Assembly (NCBI RefSeq): GCF_011046535.1
Contig: NZ_CP049257.1
Span: 5,056,342 to 5,120,341 of the forward strand
DNA length: 64,000 nt
Origin: Nocardioides anomalus
GTDB taxonomy: Bacteria; Actinomycetota; Actinomycetes; Propionibacteriales; Nocardioidaceae
Reading direction: 5' to 3'
In this document: piece by piece, positions 16,964 through 28,694 of the stretch
Layout of the letters: the number at the start of each line of letters is the position of its first letter
How positions within the stretch are numbered: position 1 is the stretch's first letter
The notes under the pieces: model-generated
Database searches by the model: none
What the model saw: only the letters and a program-made list of their open reading frames with translations
Told to the model about the DNA's origin: nothing
Made by a program: the position numbers and the translations under genes

Positions 16964-19419
16964 CGACGGCTCCGGAGAAGCCCGCGACCGGAGAGGTCGA
17001 GACGGTCAAGACGGTCTCGCTCACCATCGACGGCATCCAGGTCGAGGTCCCCGAGAACACCCTGGTGATCCGCGCGGCCGAGCAGGTCGGCGTGCAGATC
17101 CCGCGCTTCTGCGACCACCCGCTGCTGGCGCCGGTCGGCGCCTGCCGCCAGTGCCTGGTCGACATCCCCGACGCCGGCAACGGCCGCGGCTTCCCCAAGC
17201 CGCAGGCCTCCTGCACCCTGCCGGTCGCCGAGGGCATGGTCGTCAACAGCCAGGTCACCAGCGAGGTCGCGGACAAGGCGCAGCAGGGCGTGATGGAGTT
17301 CCTGCTCATCAACCACCCGCTGGACTGCCCGGTCTGCGACAAGGGCGGCGAGTGCCCGCTGCAGAACCAGGCGATGTCCAACGGCCGCGGCGAGTCGCGC
17401 TTCTTCGAGTCCGGCGGGCTCAAGCGGACCTTCCCCAAGCCGATCAACATCTCCGCGCAGGTGCTGCTCGACCGCGAGCGCTGCGTGCTGTGCGCGCGCT
17501 GCACCCGCTTCTCCTCCCAGATCTCCGGCGACCCGTTCATCGAGCTGGTCGAGCGCGGGGCGCTGCAGCAGGTCGGCATCTACGAGAACGAGCCGTACGA
17601 CAGCTACTTCTCCGGCAACGTCATCCAGATCTGCCCGGTCGGCGCGCTCACCTCGGCGGAGTACCGCTTCCGCTCGCGCCCCTTCGACCTGGTCTCCACG
17701 CCCTCGATCGCCGAGCACGACGCGTGCGGCTCCGCGATCCGCGTCGACCACCGCCGCGGCAAGGTCATGCGGCGCCTCTCGGGCAACGACCCCGAGGTCA
17801 ACGAGGAGTGGATCACCGACAAGGACCGCTTCGCGTTCCACTACACGACCGCCCCGGACCGGCTGACCTACCCGCAGGTCCGTGACTCCGACGGCTCCCT
17901 GCGCCCGGCGTCGTGGACCGAGGCGTTCGCCGTGGCCGCGCGCGGCCTGGCCGCGGCCCGCACGGCGGGCGGCGTCGGGGTGCTGCCCGGTGGCCGGGTC
18001 ACCGCCGAGGACGCCTTCGCCTACAGCAAGTTCGCGCGCGTGGGCCTCGGCACCAACGACATCGACTTCCGCTCCCGGCCGCTCTCGGCCGAGGAGACGT
18101 CGTTCCTGGCCGCGTACGTCGTGCTGCACGGCCCCGGTGACGGGGCCGCCACCTTCGGCGACCTGGAGCGCGCCGGCACCGTGGTGCTGGTCGGCTTCGA
18201 GCCCGAGGACGAGGCCGGCGCGGTGTTCCTGCGGCTGCGCAAGGCCAACCGCGCCAAGGGCACCAAGGTCGTCGCCATCGCGCCGTACGCCACCCGCGGG
18301 CTGCGCAAGGCCGGCGGCGTCCTGGTCCCCACCGTCCCGGGCGAGGAGGCCGCGGCGCTCGACGCGCTCGGCCTCACCGGCGACCATCCGGTCGACGGCA
18401 CCTCGGTGATCCTGGTCGGCGAGCGGCTCGCCACCTCGCCGGGTGCGCTGTCCTCCGCGGCCGGGCTGGCCTCGCGCACCGGCGCCAAGCTGGCCTGGGT
18501 CCCGCGCCGGGCCGGCGACCGCGGTGCGGTCGAGACCGGCTGCCTGCCCAACCTGCTGCCCGGCGGCCGCCCGGTCGACGACGCCCGCGCCCGCGTGGAC
18601 GTCGCCACCGCCTGGGGGCTCGAGGGCTCGCTGCCCGGCGTGCCCGGCCGCGACGCCGACGAGATCGTGGCCGCGGTGCTGACCGGCGAGCTCAACGGGC
18701 TCGTCGTCGGCGGCGTCGACCCGGACGACACCGCGGACCCCGCGGCGTTCCGCACGGCGCTGGCGCAGGCGGACTTCGTCGTCGCGCTGGAGCTGCGCGA
18801 GACCGACGTGACCCGCGCGGCCGACGTGGTCTTCCCGGTCGCCGCGGTGACCGACAAGGCCGGCCTGTTCGTGACCTGGGAGGGCCGGCCGCGCTGGTTC
18901 GACGCGGTCTTCACCAACCCGCAGGCGCTGCCCGACAGCCGGGTGCTGGCCGGGATCGCGGAGGAGCTGGACCGCCCGCTCGGCTTCCGCACCGTGCCCG
19001 AGGTCCGCGCCCAGATGGAGGAGCTCGGTCCGTGGGACGGCGAGCGCGCCGCCTTCGGCGCGGTCACCGCCAGCCCGAGCGGCACCACCAGCGGCCGGGG
19101 CACGGGCGAGGGCCTGGTGCTGTCGACCTGGAAGCAGCTGATCGACCTGGGCACGATGCAGGACGGCGACGACAACCTGCGCGCCACCGCCCGCACGACG
19201 CTCGCCCGGGTCAGCCCCGCGACGTACGCCGCGCTCGGGGGCGAGCCGGCCACGGTCACCCTCACCGGCGACCGCGGCTCCTGGACGCTGCCCGTCGAGG
19301 TGGCGCCGGACCTGGTCGAGGGTGTGGTCTGGGTCCCGACCCACAACACCGGCCGTGGCGTCTGGGCCGACCTGGCCTCGCCCGGCAGCCGCGTCACCGT
19401 GGAGGGAGCGCAGTCATGA
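16960..19419 (+). CDS. nuoG: NADH-quinone oxidoreductase subunit G
   Basis: 819 residues. The N-terminal [2Fe-2S] domain has [20 protein letters not shown] and SCTLPV. The His/Cys cluster follows in [19 protein letters not shown], then CVLCARC with CPVGALT. The large C-terminal half is molybdopterin-oxidoreductase-like but serves only structural roles in complex I. The ATG overlaps nuoF and the stop overlaps nuoH. Confidence 0.96.
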   Translation: MTTAPEKPATGEVETVKTVSLTIDGIQVEVPENTLVIRAAEQVGVQIPRFCDHPLLAPVGACRQCLVDIPDAGNGRGFPKPQASCTLPVAEGMVVNSQVTSEVADKAQQGVMEFLLINHPLDCPVCDKGGECPLQNQAMSNGRGESRFFESGGLKRTFPKPINISAQVLLDRERCVLCARCTRFSSQISGDPFIELVERGALQQVGIYENEPYDSYFSGNVIQICPVGALTSAEYRFRSRPFDLVSTPSIAEHDACGSAIRVDHRRGKVMRRLSGNDPEVNEEWITDKDRFAFHYTTAPDRLTYPQVRDSDGSLRPASWTEAFAVAARGLAAARTAGGVGVLPGGRVTAEDAFAYSKFARVGLGTNDIDFRSRPLSAEETSFLAAYVVLHGPGDGAATFGDLERAGTVVLVGFEPEDEAGAVFLRLRKANRAKGTKVVAIAPYATRGLRKAGGVLVPTVPGEEAAALDALGLTGDHPVDGTSVILVGERLATSPGALSSAAGLASRTGAKLAWVPRRAGDRGAVETGCLPNLLPGGRPVDDARARVDVATAWGLEGSLPGVPGRDADEIVAAVLTGELNGLVVGGVDPDDTADPAAFRTALAQADFVVALELRETDVTRAADVVFPVAAVTDKAGLFVTWEGRPRWFDAVFTNPQALPDSRVLAGIAEELDRPLGFRTVPEVRAQMEELGPWDGERAAFGAVTASPSGTTSGRGTGEGLVLSTWKQLIDLGTMQDGDDNLRATARTTLARVSPATYAALGGEPATVTLTGDRGSWTLPVEVAPDLVEGVVWVPTHNTGRGVWADLASPGSRVTVEGAQS

Positions 19420-20726
19420 GCAGCCTCATCGCGCCGATGGCGCTCGAGCAGTTCGGTCACGACACGTGGTGGATCGTGATCATCAAGACGCTGATGATCT
19501 TCGTGGTCCTGGTGCTGCTCACGCTGTTCAACATCTGGTGGGAGCGCCGCGTGGTGGCCCGGATGCAGCACCGCATCGGCCCCAACGTGCACGGCCCCTT
19601 CGGCCTGCTGCAGTCCCTCGCGGACGGCGTGAAGCTGGCGCTGAAGGAGGACATCATCCCCAAGGCCGCCGACCGGGTGGTCTTCCTCATCGCGCCGGTC
19701 ATCGCGGCCACCACGGCGTTCGTGACCTTCGCGGTCATCCCGTTCGGCCCGACGGTGAGCATGTTCGGCGAGCGCACCCCGCTGCAGCTGACCGACATGC
19801 CCGTCGCCGTGCTGTTCGTGATGGCCATCGCCTCGATCGGCATCTACGGCATCGTGCTCGGCGGCTGGGCCAGCGGCTCGACGTACGCCCTGCTCGGCGG
19901 CCTGCGCTCCAGCGCCCAGATGATCTCCTACGAGGTCGCGATGGGCCTCGCGCTCGTCGCGGTCTTCCTCTACGCCGGGTCGCTGTCGACCTCGGAGATC
20001 GTCGCGGCCCAGGACGACCTCTGGTACGGCCTGATCCTGGCGCCGTCCTTCGTCATCTACGTGATCTCGATGGTCGGCGAGACCAACCGCGCGCCGTTCG
20101 ACCTGCCCGAGGCCGAGGGCGAGCTGGTCGGCGGCTTCCACACCGAGTACAGCTCGCTGAAGTTCGCGCTGTTCTTCCTGGCCGAGTACATCAACATGGC
20201 CACGGTCTCCGCGCTGGCCACGACGCTGTTCCTCGGCGGCTGGCACGCGCCGTTCTGGATCGACCACCTCTACGGCGGGTTCAACGAGGGCTACTGGCCG
20301 CTGCTGTGGTTCTTCGGCAAGGTGCTCGCCTTCATCTTCTTCTTCATCTGGCTGCGCGGCACCCTGCCCCGGCTGCGCTACGACCAGTTCATGGCCCTCG
20401 GCTGGAAGTGGCTGATCCCGATCTCGCTCGGCTGGATCGTCGCCGTGGCCACCATCCGCGCGATCTCGCTGGACGGCGGCATCGACCGCGACAAGCTGCT
20501 CATGGTGATCGGCGCGCTGCTCGTCGTCCTGCTGGCCTTCTCGTTCTGGCCGGCCCGCTCCGACGAGGAGTCCGACCGCGACCAGGCCGACGGTGCGACC
20601 GGGGGCTTCCCCGTCCCGCCGATGCCGGCCGGCGGCGCGGTGCGCGGTGCCGCCCAGCCCCTGACCTTCAAGACCAGCAGCCGGACCGTGGCTGCCGGGA
20701 CCACTGCGGGCACTGGAGAGGACTGA
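19416..20726 (+). CDS. nuoH: NADH-quinone oxidoreductase subunit H
   Basis: 436 residues with about eight transmembrane helices. [15 protein letters not shown] and [20 protein letters not shown] are the two conserved cytoplasmic loops lining the quinone tunnel. A hydrophilic tail of some 60 residues after the last helix is a common actinobacterial extension. The start overlaps nuoG and nuoI begins 2 bases after the stop. Confidence 0.97.
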   Translation: MSSLIAPMALEQFGHDTWWIVIIKTLMIFVVLVLLTLFNIWWERRVVARMQHRIGPNVHGPFGLLQSLADGVKLALKEDIIPKAADRVVFLIAPVIAATTAFVTFAVIPFGPTVSMFGERTPLQLTDMPVAVLFVMAIASIGIYGIVLGGWASGSTYALLGGLRSSAQMISYEVAMGLALVAVFLYAGSLSTSEIVAAQDDLWYGLILAPSFVIYVISMVGETNRAPFDLPEAEGELVGGFHTEYSSLKFALFFLAEYINMATVSALATTLFLGGWHAPFWIDHLYGGFNEGYWPLLWFFGKVLAFIFFFIWLRGTLPRLRYDQFMALGWKWLIPISLGWIVAVATIRAISLDGGIDRDKLLMVIGALLVVLLAFSFWPARSDEESDRDQADGATGGFPVPPMPAGGAVRGAAQPLTFKTSSRTVAAGTTAGTGED

Positions 20727-20728
20727 CC

Positions 20729-21352
20729 ATGCCCACGCTCAAGGAACAGTTCTGGGACCCGGTCGCCGGGTTCGGCGTGACCTTCCGGACGATGTTCAAG
20801 AAGGTCGTGACCGAGCAGTACCCCTTCGAGAAGCTGCCGACGGCGCCGCGCTTCCACGGCCGGCACCAGCTCAACCGCTGGCCCGACGGGCTGGAGAAGT
20901 GCATCGGCTGCGAGCTCTGCGCGTGGGCCTGCCCGGCCGACGCCATCTACGTCGAGGGTGCCTCCAACACCGATGGCCCTGATGGAGATGGCCGCTTCAG
21001 CCCCGGCGAGCGCTACGGCCGCGTCTACCAGATCAACTACCTGCGCTGCATCCTGTGCGGGCTGTGCATCGAGGCGTGCCCGACCCGCGCGCTCACGATG
21101 ACCAACGAGTACGAGCTGGCCGACGACAACCGCGCCGACCTCATCTACACCAAGAACGAGCTGCTCGCCCCGCTGCTGCCGGGCATGGAGCGTCCGCCGC
21201 ACGCGATGCGGCTCGGTGACGACGAGGGCGACTACTACCGCGGCCAGTTCAAGCAGCCCGCCGCGGAGCAGCCCGAGTTCCACCTCGAGGAGTCCGCGCT
21301 GCGCGACCTGGCCCAGGGCGAGCAGCTCGTCGAGGACGGGGACCAGCGGTGA
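20729..21352 (+). CDS. nuoI: NADH-quinone oxidoreductase subunit I
   Basis: 207 residues with two [4Fe-4S] ferredoxin motifs, [12 protein letters not shown] and [12 protein letters not shown], carrying clusters N6a and N6b to nuoB. A Gly/Asp-rich insertion ([16 protein letters not shown]) sits between the motifs. The ATG follows GGAGAGG, and the stop overlaps nuoJ (GTGA). Confidence 0.96.
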   Translation: MPTLKEQFWDPVAGFGVTFRTMFKKVVTEQYPFEKLPTAPRFHGRHQLNRWPDGLEKCIGCELCAWACPADAIYVEGASNTDGPDGDGRFSPGERYGRVYQINYLRCILCGLCIEACPTRALTMTNEYELADDNRADLIYTKNELLAPLLPGMERPPHAMRLGDDEGDYYRGQFKQPAAEQPEFHLEESALRDLAQGEQLVEDGDQR

Positions 21353-22236
21353 TCGCGTTCTACGTGCTCAGCCCGATCATGGTGCTGGCCGCGCTGGGCA
21401 TCCTGTTCGTCCGCAAGGCCGTGCACGCCGCGCTGCTGCTGGCCGTCGTGATGATCTCGCTGGCCGTCCTGTACGCCGCCCTGGAGGCGCCGTTCCTCTT
21501 CGCGGTGCAGATCATCGTCTACACCGGCGCGATCCTCATGCTCTTCCTCTTCGTGCTGATGCTGGTCGGCGTCGACGCCTCCGACTCGGTGGTCGAGACG
21601 ATCCGCGGTCAGCGGCTGCTGGCCATCGCCGGCGGCCTGGCCCTGGGCGTCGTGCTCGTCGTCGGCCTCAGCCAGATCTCGCTCGGCACGGTCGTCGGCC
21701 TGTCGGACACCAACCAGCCGGGCAACATCGAGGCGCTGGCCAACGTGCTGTTCTCGAAGTACGTCTTCGCCTTCGAGGTCACCTCGGCGCTGCTCATCAC
21801 CGCCGCGGTCGGCGCGATGGTGCTGGCCCACCGCGAGCGCCTCACGCCCAAGCCGACCCAGGCCGACCTGGCCGCCCAGCGCGTCCGGCACTACGCCGAG
21901 CGCGGCGAGCACCTCGGTCCGCTGCCCCCTCCCGGCGTCTTCGCCCGGCACAACGCGGTCGGCACGCCGGCGCTGCTGCCGGACGGCTCGGTGGCCGAGT
22001 CCTCGATCTCGCGGGTGCTGGCCGCCCGCGGCACGGTCCGCACCGTCGTGCCGCACGACGTCGACTCGGTCCAGCGCTCCATCGACCTGCACGCCGACGG
22101 GACGCCGGTCTCCACCACCTCGCCCGAGGTCCGCAGCAGCGCCTCGGCGCGTGGCCCGGGCTCCTCGAGCGGCCCCGACACCAGTGCGGAGACCATCACC
22201 GCCCCCGGCGACACCTCGACGAAGGGCGGTGAGTGA
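21349..22236 (+). CDS. nuoJ: NADH-quinone oxidoreductase subunit J
   Basis: 295 residues. The first 165 or so hold five transmembrane helices, including the conserved [20 protein letters not shown]. The remaining 130 residues are hydrophilic, with Ser/Thr/Gly-rich ends, and are absent from shorter NuoJ proteins. Start GTG 21349 overlaps nuoI. Confidence 0.94.
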   Translation: MIAFYVLSPIMVLAALGILFVRKAVHAALLLAVVMISLAVLYAALEAPFLFAVQIIVYTGAILMLFLFVLMLVGVDASDSVVETIRGQRLLAIAGGLALGVVLVVGLSQISLGTVVGLSDTNQPGNIEALANVLFSKYVFAFEVTSALLITAAVGAMVLAHRERLTPKPTQADLAAQRVRHYAERGEHLGPLPPPGVFARHNAVGTPALLPDGSVAESSISRVLAARGTVRTVVPHDVDSVQRSIDLHADGTPVSTTSPEVRSSASARGPGSSSGPDTSAETITAPGDTSTKGGE

Positions 22237-22239
22237 GTC

Positions 22240-22542
22240 GTGGACAGCGTGACGCCGTTCATCGTGCTCTCCACGATCCTGTTCACCATCGGTGCCACCG
22301 GCGTGCTCGTGCGCCGCAACGCGATCGTGGTGTTCATGTGCGTCGAGCTCATGCTCAACGCCTGCAACCTCGCGCTCGTCGCGTTCGCCAAGCAGCACGG
22401 TGACCTCGACGGCCAGATCGCGGCGTTCTTCGTGATGGTGGTGGCCGCGGCCGAGGTCGTCGTGGGCCTCGCGATCATCATGACCATCTTCCGCACCCGG
22501 CGCTCGGCCTCGGTCGACGACGCCAGCCTGCTGAAGTACTGA
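22240..22542 (+). CDS. nuoK: NADH-quinone oxidoreductase subunit K
   Basis: 100 residues with three helices. The membrane glutamates needed for proton pumping are in [13 protein letters not shown] and [14 protein letters not shown] 22240 lies three bases after the nuoJ stop, and nuoL follows after a 22-base gap. Confidence 0.96.
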   Translation: MDSVTPFIVLSTILFTIGATGVLVRRNAIVVFMCVELMLNACNLALVAFAKQHGDLDGQIAAFFVMVVAAAEVVVGLAIIMTIFRTRRSASVDDASLLKY

Positions 22543-22564
22543 CCGGACGGGACAGACCCACACG

Positions 22565-24505
22565 ATGTTCACACTCCACGAAGGAGGCATCCCGGTCGTC
22601 GACCCGACGACCGCGGACGGTGTCTTCTCCCTGGCCTGGCTGGTCATCGCGCTGCCGGCGGCCGGTGCGGCGATCCTGCTGATCGGCGGGGCGCTCGCGC
22701 CCAAGCCCTTCGCGGCGTTCGGCCACTTCCTCGGCACGCTGATGCCGATCGGCTCCTTCGCGATCAGCCTGGCGATGTTCGTGACGCTGCTCGGCCGCGA
22801 CGAGGGCGACCGCCAGGTCAGCCAGCACCTCTACGACTGGATCGACGTCGGCGGGCTGCACGTCGGGGCGGACCTGCTCTACGACCCGCTGACGGCGCTG
22901 TTCCTGCTGCTGATCACCGGGGTGGGCTCGCTCATCCACGTCTACTCCATCGGCTACATGGAGCACGACCCGCGGCGGGTGCGGTTCTTCGGCTACCTCA
23001 ACCTGTTCGTGGCCGCGATGCTCACGCTGGTGCTGAGCGAGAACTACCTCGGGCTGTTCCTCGGCTGGGAGGGCGTCGGCCTCGCGTCGTACCTCCTCAT
23101 CGGCTTCTGGCAGCACAAGCACTCCGCGGCGGCGGCGGCCAAGAAGGCCTTCGTCATCAACCGCGTCGGTGACATGGGCATCTCCACCGCGATCATGCTG
23201 GCCTTCGTCACCTTCGGCTCGACCAGCTTCACGGTCATCAGCGCGAACGCCGACGGCGCCAGCGACAAGACCATGACCGCCCTCGGGCTGCTGCTGCTCC
23301 TGGGCGCGTGCGGCAAGTCCGCCCAGGTGCCGCTGCAGGCCTGGCTGCTCGACGCGATGGAGGGCCCGACCCCGGTCTCGGCCCTGATCCACGCGGCGAC
23401 CATGGTCACCGCGGGCGTCTACCTGATCGTCCGCTCGAACTTCATCTTCGAGCGGGCCCCCGACGCGCAGACGGTCGTGGTCATCGTCGCCACGGTCACG
23501 CTGCTGTGGGGTGCGGTCATCGGGTGCGCCAAGGACGACATCAAGAAGGCGCTGGCCGGCTCGACCATGAGCCAGATCGGCTACATGATGCTCGGCGCCG
23601 GGCTGGGTGTCGGCGGCTACGCGTTCGCGATCTTCCACCTGCTCACCCACGGCTTCTTCAAGGCCAACATGTTCCTCGGCGCCGGCTCGGTGATGCACGG
23701 CATGAACGACGACGTGGACATGCGCCACTACGGCGCACTGCGCAAGGCGATGCCGATCACCTTCATCACCTTCGCGCTGGGCTACCTCGCGATCATCGGC
23801 ATCCCGCCGTTCGCCGGCTTCTGGTCCAAGGACAAGATCATCGAGGTCGCGCTGGAGCACAACTGGATCGTCGGGATCTGCGCCCTGCTCGGGGCCGGCG
23901 TCACGGGCTTCTACATGACCCGACTGATGCTGCTCACCTACTTCGGCAAGGAGCGCTGGGACGAGGACGTGCACCCGCACGAGTCGCCCGCGGTCATGAC
24001 CTTCCCGCTGATGGTGCTGGCCGCGCTCTCCGCGCTCGGTGGGCTGATGCTCGCCGGTGGCTGGATCCACGACTGGCTCGGGCCGGTCACCGGGTTCGAG
24101 GAGGCCGCCGACCCGCCGCTGGCACCGATCGTGGTGACCGTGCTCGCGCTGGTCGTCGTGGTCATCGGCGTGGCCGTCGCGGTCGTCTTCGTCGGGCAGC
24201 GTGACGTGCCCCGCGAGGCGCCGCAGGACGTCTCCTTCGTGACCCGTGCGGCCCGTCGCGACATCTACGGCGACGCGATCAACGACGAGCTCGTGGTCAA
24301 GCCCGGCAAGCGGCTGACCGGTGGCCTGCTGGTCTTCGACCGGAGCGTCGTGGACGGCCTGTTCCGCGGTGGGGCGCTGACCGTCAACGGGGTGGGCACG
24401 CTCGTGCGCCGCGCACAGAACGGCTTCGTCCGCTCCTACGCCCTGTCCCTGCTCGGCGGCGTGCTCCTCGTCGTCCTCGCGCTGCTGGCGGTGAACCTGG
24501 CATGA
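22565..24505 (+). CDS. nuoL: NADH-quinone oxidoreductase subunit L
   Basis: 646 residues of the antiporter-like proton-pumping subunit. [46 protein letters not shown] and [12 protein letters not shown] are its signature helices with the pumping lysine and glutamate. Its C-terminus holds the lateral helix region. The stop overlaps nuoM (ATGA). Confidence 0.96.
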   Translation: MFTLHEGGIPVVDPTTADGVFSLAWLVIALPAAGAAILLIGGALAPKPFAAFGHFLGTLMPIGSFAISLAMFVTLLGRDEGDRQVSQHLYDWIDVGGLHVGADLLYDPLTALFLLLITGVGSLIHVYSIGYMEHDPRRVRFFGYLNLFVAAMLTLVLSENYLGLFLGWEGVGLASYLLIGFWQHKHSAAAAAKKAFVINRVGDMGISTAIMLAFVTFGSTSFTVISANADGASDKTMTALGLLLLLGACGKSAQVPLQAWLLDAMEGPTPVSALIHAATMVTAGVYLIVRSNFIFERAPDAQTVVVIVATVTLLWGAVIGCAKDDIKKALAGSTMSQIGYMMLGAGLGVGGYAFAIFHLLTHGFFKANMFLGAGSVMHGMNDDVDMRHYGALRKAMPITFITFALGYLAIIGIPPFAGFWSKDKIIEVALEHNWIVGICALLGAGVTGFYMTRLMLLTYFGKERWDEDVHPHESPAVMTFPLMVLAALSALGGLMLAGGWIHDWLGPVTGFEEAADPPLAPIVVTVLALVVVVIGVAVAVVFVGQRDVPREAPQDVSFVTRAARRDIYGDAINDELVVKPGKRLTGGLLVFDRSVVDGLFRGGALTVNGVGTLVRRAQNGFVRSYALSLLGGVLLVVLALLAVNLA

Positions 24506-26055
24506 ACGACTTCCCGATCCTGACCATCCTCTGGGTGGTCCCCCTGGTGGGCGCGCTGGCGGTGGCCTTCGGCCCGCGCGGCGCGCTGGCCAAGCAGACC
24601 GCCGTGGTCGCCTCGCTGGTGACCCTGGTCGTGGCCATCGTCGCGGCCACGCAGTTCGACCGCGACGGCTCCGGCTTCCAGCTCGACGAGACCCACGACT
24701 GGATCACGGCCTTCGGGGTGCACTACGCCCTGGGGCTCGACGGGCTGGGACTGCTCCTGGTCCTGCTCACCGTGGTGCTCACGCCGATCGTGCTGGTCGC
24801 GGCCTGGAACGACGCCCCCGAGGAGGACGCCAAGCGCTGGTTCGCCTGGGCCCTGGCCCTCGAGGCGCTCTCGCTGGTCGTCTTCCTGGCCACCGACGTG
24901 TTCCTCTTCTACGTCGTCTTCGAGGCCACGCTGATCCCGGCGTACTTCCTCATCGGCGGCTTCGGTCGCGCCAAGCGCTCGGCGGCCGCGCTGAAGTTCC
25001 TGATGTTCCAGCTCGGCGGCGGACTGGTGCTGCTCGGCTCGGTCATCGGGCTCTACGTCGTCTCGGCCGACGCCGGCTCCCCGTCGTACCTCTACGACGA
25101 CCTGGCCCAGCTCGACATCTCGACCAGCGCCGGTCGGTGGCTGTTCGCCGGGTTCTTCATCGCGTTCGCGGTCAAGGCGCCGCTGTTCCCGGTGCACACC
25201 TGGCTGGCCGACACCACCGAGCAGGCCACGCCGGCCACGTCGGTGCTGCTGGTCTGCGTGCTGGACAAGATCGGCACCTTCGGGATGCTGCGCTTCTGCC
25301 TCGGGCTCTTCCCCGAGGCCAGCGACTGGGCCACGCCGTTCGTGGTCGTGCTCGCGCTGATCTCGATCGTCTACGGCGCGATCGTGGCCATCGGCCAGGA
25401 CGACGTGCTGCGGCTGATCGGCCTGACCTCGCTGAGCCACTTCGGGTTCATCACCCTGGGCATCTTCGTCTTCACCACCCAGGGCGCGAGCGGCTCGATC
25501 CTCTACATGGTCAACCACGGCATCGCGACGGCCGCGCTGTTCCTCATCGCGGGCTTCCTCATCCGCCGCCGCGGCACCACGCTCATCTCGCGGATGGGCG
25601 GGCTGGAGAAGGTCACCCCGGTGACCGCCGGGCTGTTCCTGGTGGCGGCGCTGGCCACCGCCGGGCTGCCGGGGCTCAGCCAGTTCGTCTCCGAGATGCT
25701 GGTGCTGATCTCGGCCTTCGACTACCGCTGGTACGTCGGCGCGATCGCCGTGACCGGCATCGTGCTGGCCGCGATCTACATGCTCTGGGCCTACCAGAAG
25801 ATGTTCACCGGCCCGAACCCCGAGTCGCTGGACACCGACGTGGCCGCCGGCGGCGCGGGCGTGGCCGACCTGGGCCGCCGCGAGGTGCTGGTCCTGGTCC
25901 CGCTCATGCTGGCGCTGGTGTTCTTCGGGTTCGTGCCCGGCCCGCTGCTCGACGTGAGCAACCCGTTCTCCGAGCAGCTGCTCCAGCAGACCGGCGTACC
26001 CGACGACGGACCCCGGGTCCCCGTCGACGCCGCCTCCAGCGAGGGTGACCACTGA
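24502..26055 (+). CDS. nuoM: NADH-quinone oxidoreductase subunit M
   Basis: 517 residues, second antiporter-like subunit. [19 protein letters not shown] has the key glutamate, and [20 protein letters not shown] is the conserved lysine-containing loop. The ATG overlaps nuoL. The reading frame of nuoN begins about at its stop. Confidence 0.96.
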   Translation: MNDFPILTILWVVPLVGALAVAFGPRGALAKQTAVVASLVTLVVAIVAATQFDRDGSGFQLDETHDWITAFGVHYALGLDGLGLLLVLLTVVLTPIVLVAAWNDAPEEDAKRWFAWALALEALSLVVFLATDVFLFYVVFEATLIPAYFLIGGFGRAKRSAAALKFLMFQLGGGLVLLGSVIGLYVVSADAGSPSYLYDDLAQLDISTSAGRWLFAGFFIAFAVKAPLFPVHTWLADTTEQATPATSVLLVCVLDKIGTFGMLRFCLGLFPEASDWATPFVVVLALISIVYGAIVAIGQDDVLRLIGLTSLSHFGFITLGIFVFTTQGASGSILYMVNHGIATAALFLIAGFLIRRRGTTLISRMGGLEKVTPVTAGLFLVAALATAGLPGLSQFVSEMLVLISAFDYRWYVGAIAVTGIVLAAIYMLWAYQKMFTGPNPESLDTDVAAGGAGVADLGRREVLVLVPLMLALVFFGFVPGPLLDVSNPFSEQLLQQTGVPDDGPRVPVDAASSEGDH

Positions 26056-26056
26056 C

Positions 26057-27643
26057 ATGTTCGACAAGCCCACCATCCAGTACGCCGAGCTCTGGCCGAT
26101 GCTCGTGGTCTTCGGCGTCGCCGCGCTCGGCGTGGTCGTCGAGGCCTTCGTCCCGCGCGAGCGCCGGTACCTCACCCAGGCCGGGCTAGCCACCGCCGGC
26201 CTCGTGGTCGCCCTCGGCGGCTCGATCTACGTCGGCTCCGGCCTCGGCGAGCTCGGCAAGGGCGTGGCCCGCGGCAAGCTCGCCGTCGAGGGCACGCTCG
26301 CCGTCGACGGCCCCGCGGTCTACCTCTGGGGCCTGGTCCTGGTCTTCGCCATCGGCGGCGTGCTCCTCTTCGCCGAGCGCCGACTCGAGGCGGGCGTCTC
26401 GGCGTTCGCCGGCCAGGCCGCGGCGCTGCCCGGCACCGAGGCCGAGCGCGAGGCCTCGACCCGCGGGCTCGACCACACCGAGGTCTACCCGCTGCTGATG
26501 TTCGCGGTCGGCGGCATGATGCTCTTCCCGACGGCCAACGACCTGCTCACCATGTTCGTGGCCCTCGAGGTGCTGTCGCTGCCGCTCTACCTGCTGTGCG
26601 GGCTCGCCCGCCGGCGCCGGCTGCTCTCGCAGGAGGCCGCGCTCAAGTACTTCCTGCTCGGCGCGTTCTCCTCCGGCTTCTTCCTCTACGGCGTCGCGCT
26701 GATCTACGGCTTCGCCGGCTCCATGCAGTTCGCCGACATCAACGAAGCCGTGCGCAACGACGCCTCCAACGACACCCTGCTGCTCATCGGCATGGGCATG
26801 CTGGCCGTCGGGCTGCTGTTCAAGGTGGGCGCGGTGCCGTTCCAGTCGTGGACGCCGGACGTCTACCAGGGCGCGCCCACCGCGGTCACGGCGTTCATGG
26901 CCGCCTGCACCAAGATCGCCGCCTTCGGCGCGCTGCTGCGGTTGTTCTACGTCGCCTTCGGCGCCGACCGCTGGGACTGGCAGCCGATGCTGTGGATCAT
27001 CGCGATCCTCACCATGCTCGTCGGCGCGATCCTCGCGGTCGTCCAGACCGACGTGAAGCGCATGCTGGCCTACTCCTCGGTGGCCCACACCGGCTTCCTG
27101 CTCACCGGGCTGCTCGGCGTCCAGGCCGCCTCGGCGCTCGGCACCGACGAGATCACCTCGCTGCAGGCGGTGCTGTTCTACCTCGCGACGTACGGCCCGG
27201 CCACGGTCGGCACCTTCGCCATCGTCACCCTGGTCCGCGACGCCGGCGGCGAGGCCACGGCCTTCGACAAGTGGCGCGGGCTCGGCAAGCGCTCGCCGCT
27301 GGTGGCCGGCGCGTTCGGCTTCCTGTTGCTGTCGATGGCGGGCATCCCGCTCACCGGTGGCTTCGTCGGCAAGTGGGCGGTCTTCGCGGTCGCCCTGTCG
27401 GCCGGCGCGTGGCCGGTGGTGCTCGTGGCCATCGCGGCCAGCATCGTCTCGGTGTTCTTCTACGTCCGCGTGATCCTGCTGATGTTCTTCGACGAGCCCT
27501 CGGCCGAGCCGGCGGCCGTGACGACCCCGTCGCTGCTGACCACCGCCACCATCGGCGTCTGCGTCGTGCTGACGCTGGCCCTGGGCATCGTTCCCGGTCC
27601 GGTTCTCGACCTGGCCGGAAATGCGGGATCATTCATCAGGTGA
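26057..27643 (+). CDS. nuoN: NADH-quinone oxidoreductase subunit N
   Basis: 528 residues, third antiporter-like subunit. FVALEVLSLPLYLLCGLARR and KVGAVPFQSWTPDVYQGAPT are diagnostic. ATG 26057 is chosen because GAGGGTG lies about 9 bases upstream; an in-frame GTG at 26045 would add four residues. The stop overlaps the GTG of the polyprenyl synthase. Confidence 0.95.
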   Translation: MFDKPTIQYAELWPMLVVFGVAALGVVVEAFVPRERRYLTQAGLATAGLVVALGGSIYVGSGLGELGKGVARGKLAVEGTLAVDGPAVYLWGLVLVFAIGGVLLFAERRLEAGVSAFAGQAAALPGTEAEREASTRGLDHTEVYPLLMFAVGGMMLFPTANDLLTMFVALEVLSLPLYLLCGLARRRRLLSQEAALKYFLLGAFSSGFFLYGVALIYGFAGSMQFADINEAVRNDASNDTLLLIGMGMLAVGLLFKVGAVPFQSWTPDVYQGAPTAVTAFMAACTKIAAFGALLRLFYVAFGADRWDWQPMLWIIAILTMLVGAILAVVQTDVKRMLAYSSVAHTGFLLTGLLGVQAASALGTDEITSLQAVLFYLATYGPATVGTFAIVTLVRDAGGEATAFDKWRGLGKRSPLVAGAFGFLLLSMAGIPLTGGFVGKWAVFAVALSAGAWPVVLVAIAASIVSVFFYVRVILLMFFDEPSAEPAAVTTPSLLTTATIGVCVVLTLALGIVPGPVLDLAGNAGSFIR

Positions 27644-28647
27644 GCTCTTCCAGCGGTGCTGGGCTGGCCCTGCCCGTCACCGATCCCGACCTCGAGGCGC
27701 GGCTGCGCGCCCGCATGGACGAGGTCGAGAAGGCGCTGTACGGCCACGTGCAGAGCCGCTTCCCGTTCGTCACCGGCGCGGCCTCGCACCTGCTGGACGC
27801 CGGCGGCAAGCGGTTCCGCCCGCTGCTCGTGCTGCTGGCGGCTGAGGCCGGCCCGCACCCGCTGGCCGACGAGGTCGTCACCGCCGCCTGCGTCGTGGAG
27901 ATCACCCACGTCGGCTCGCTCTACCACGACGACGTGATGGACGAGGCCGCCCTGCGCCGCGGGGCCGCCTCGGCCAACGCCCGCTGGGACAACCTGGTCG
28001 CGATCCTCACCGGCGACTTCCTCTTCGCCAAGTCCTCCGAGCTCACCGCCACCCTCGGCCCCGACGCCGTCCGCATCCAGGCCGAGACCTTCTCCCGCCT
28101 GGTCGAGGGCCAGATCCTCGAGACCGTCGCCCCCGGCCCCGACGACGACCCGCTCCAGCACTACCTCGAGGTCGTGGCCGGCAAGACCGGCTCGCTCATC
28201 GCCACCTCCGCGCGCTACGGCGCCCGCTTCGGCGGTGCCCCCACCGAGGTCGAGGAGGCCCTCGCGGCGTACGGCGAGATCGTCGGCTCCGCCTTCCAGC
28301 TCTCCGACGACATCCTCGACATCGCCTCGGACTCGGTCGAGTCCGGCAAGACGCCAGGCACCGACTTGCGCGAGGGCGTCCCCACGCTCCCCTCGCTCAT
28401 GGCCGCCGCCTCGACCGACCCCGCCGACGAGCGCCTCCGCTCGCTGCTCGGCCGCCCGCTCACCGACGACGCCGAGCACGCCGAGGCCCTGGCCCTGCTG
28501 CGTGCCCACCCGGCCATGGCCCAGGCCAGCGCCTACGTCGTCGACCGCGCCGCCGAGGCCAAGGCGCTGCTCACCGCCCTGCCGCCCGGCCCCGTCCGCG
28601 ACGCGCTCGAGGCCTTCGCCGACGCGGTCGCGACGCGCTCGAGCTGA
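27640..28647 (+). CDS. polyprenyl diphosphate synthase (menaquinone side chain)
   Basis: 335 residues of the trans-isoprenyl diphosphate synthase family. The two aspartate-rich motifs that bind Mg-diphosphate are DDVMD (97-101) and DDILD (223-227), and GGKRFRPLLVLL (55-66) precedes the first. The residues before the first motif (GSLY) suggest a long-chain product, fitting the side chain of menaquinone, but the exact length cannot be read. The GTG start overlaps the nuoN stop (GTGA), so the enzyme is translated as the last gene of the nuo operon. Confidence 0.92.
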   Translation: MSSSSGAGLALPVTDPDLEARLRARMDEVEKALYGHVQSRFPFVTGAASHLLDAGGKRFRPLLVLLAAEAGPHPLADEVVTAACVVEITHVGSLYHDDVMDEAALRRGAASANARWDNLVAILTGDFLFAKSSELTATLGPDAVRIQAETFSRLVEGQILETVAPGPDDDPLQHYLEVVAGKTGSLIATSARYGARFGGAPTEVEEALAAYGEIVGSAFQLSDDILDIASDSVESGKTPGTDLREGVPTLPSLMAAASTDPADERLRSLLGRPLTDDAEHAEALALLRAHPAMAQASAYVVDRAAEAKALLTALPPGPVRDALEAFADAVATRSS

Positions 28648-28657
28648 CGGCGCACGT

Positions 28658-28671
28658 CACCCCCTGGGGTG
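28658..28671 (+). terminator. weak hairpin after the nuo/polyprenyl synthase operon
   Basis: CACCCC-CT-GGGGTG could fold 10 bases after the polyprenyl synthase stop. The stem is short and has no T-run, so it is only a possible terminator. Confidence 0.25.
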
Positions 28672-28682
28672 GTCAGGTGCCC

Positions 28683-28688
28683 TAGGGT
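28683..28688 (+). promoter_or_regulatory. -10 element for the leaderless secreted beta-helix gene
   Basis: TAGGGT is followed by CCTCCC and the GTG at 28695, again a six-base gap without a Shine-Dalgarno sequence that could act on this start. Confidence 0.5.
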
Positions 28689-28694
28689 CCTCCC

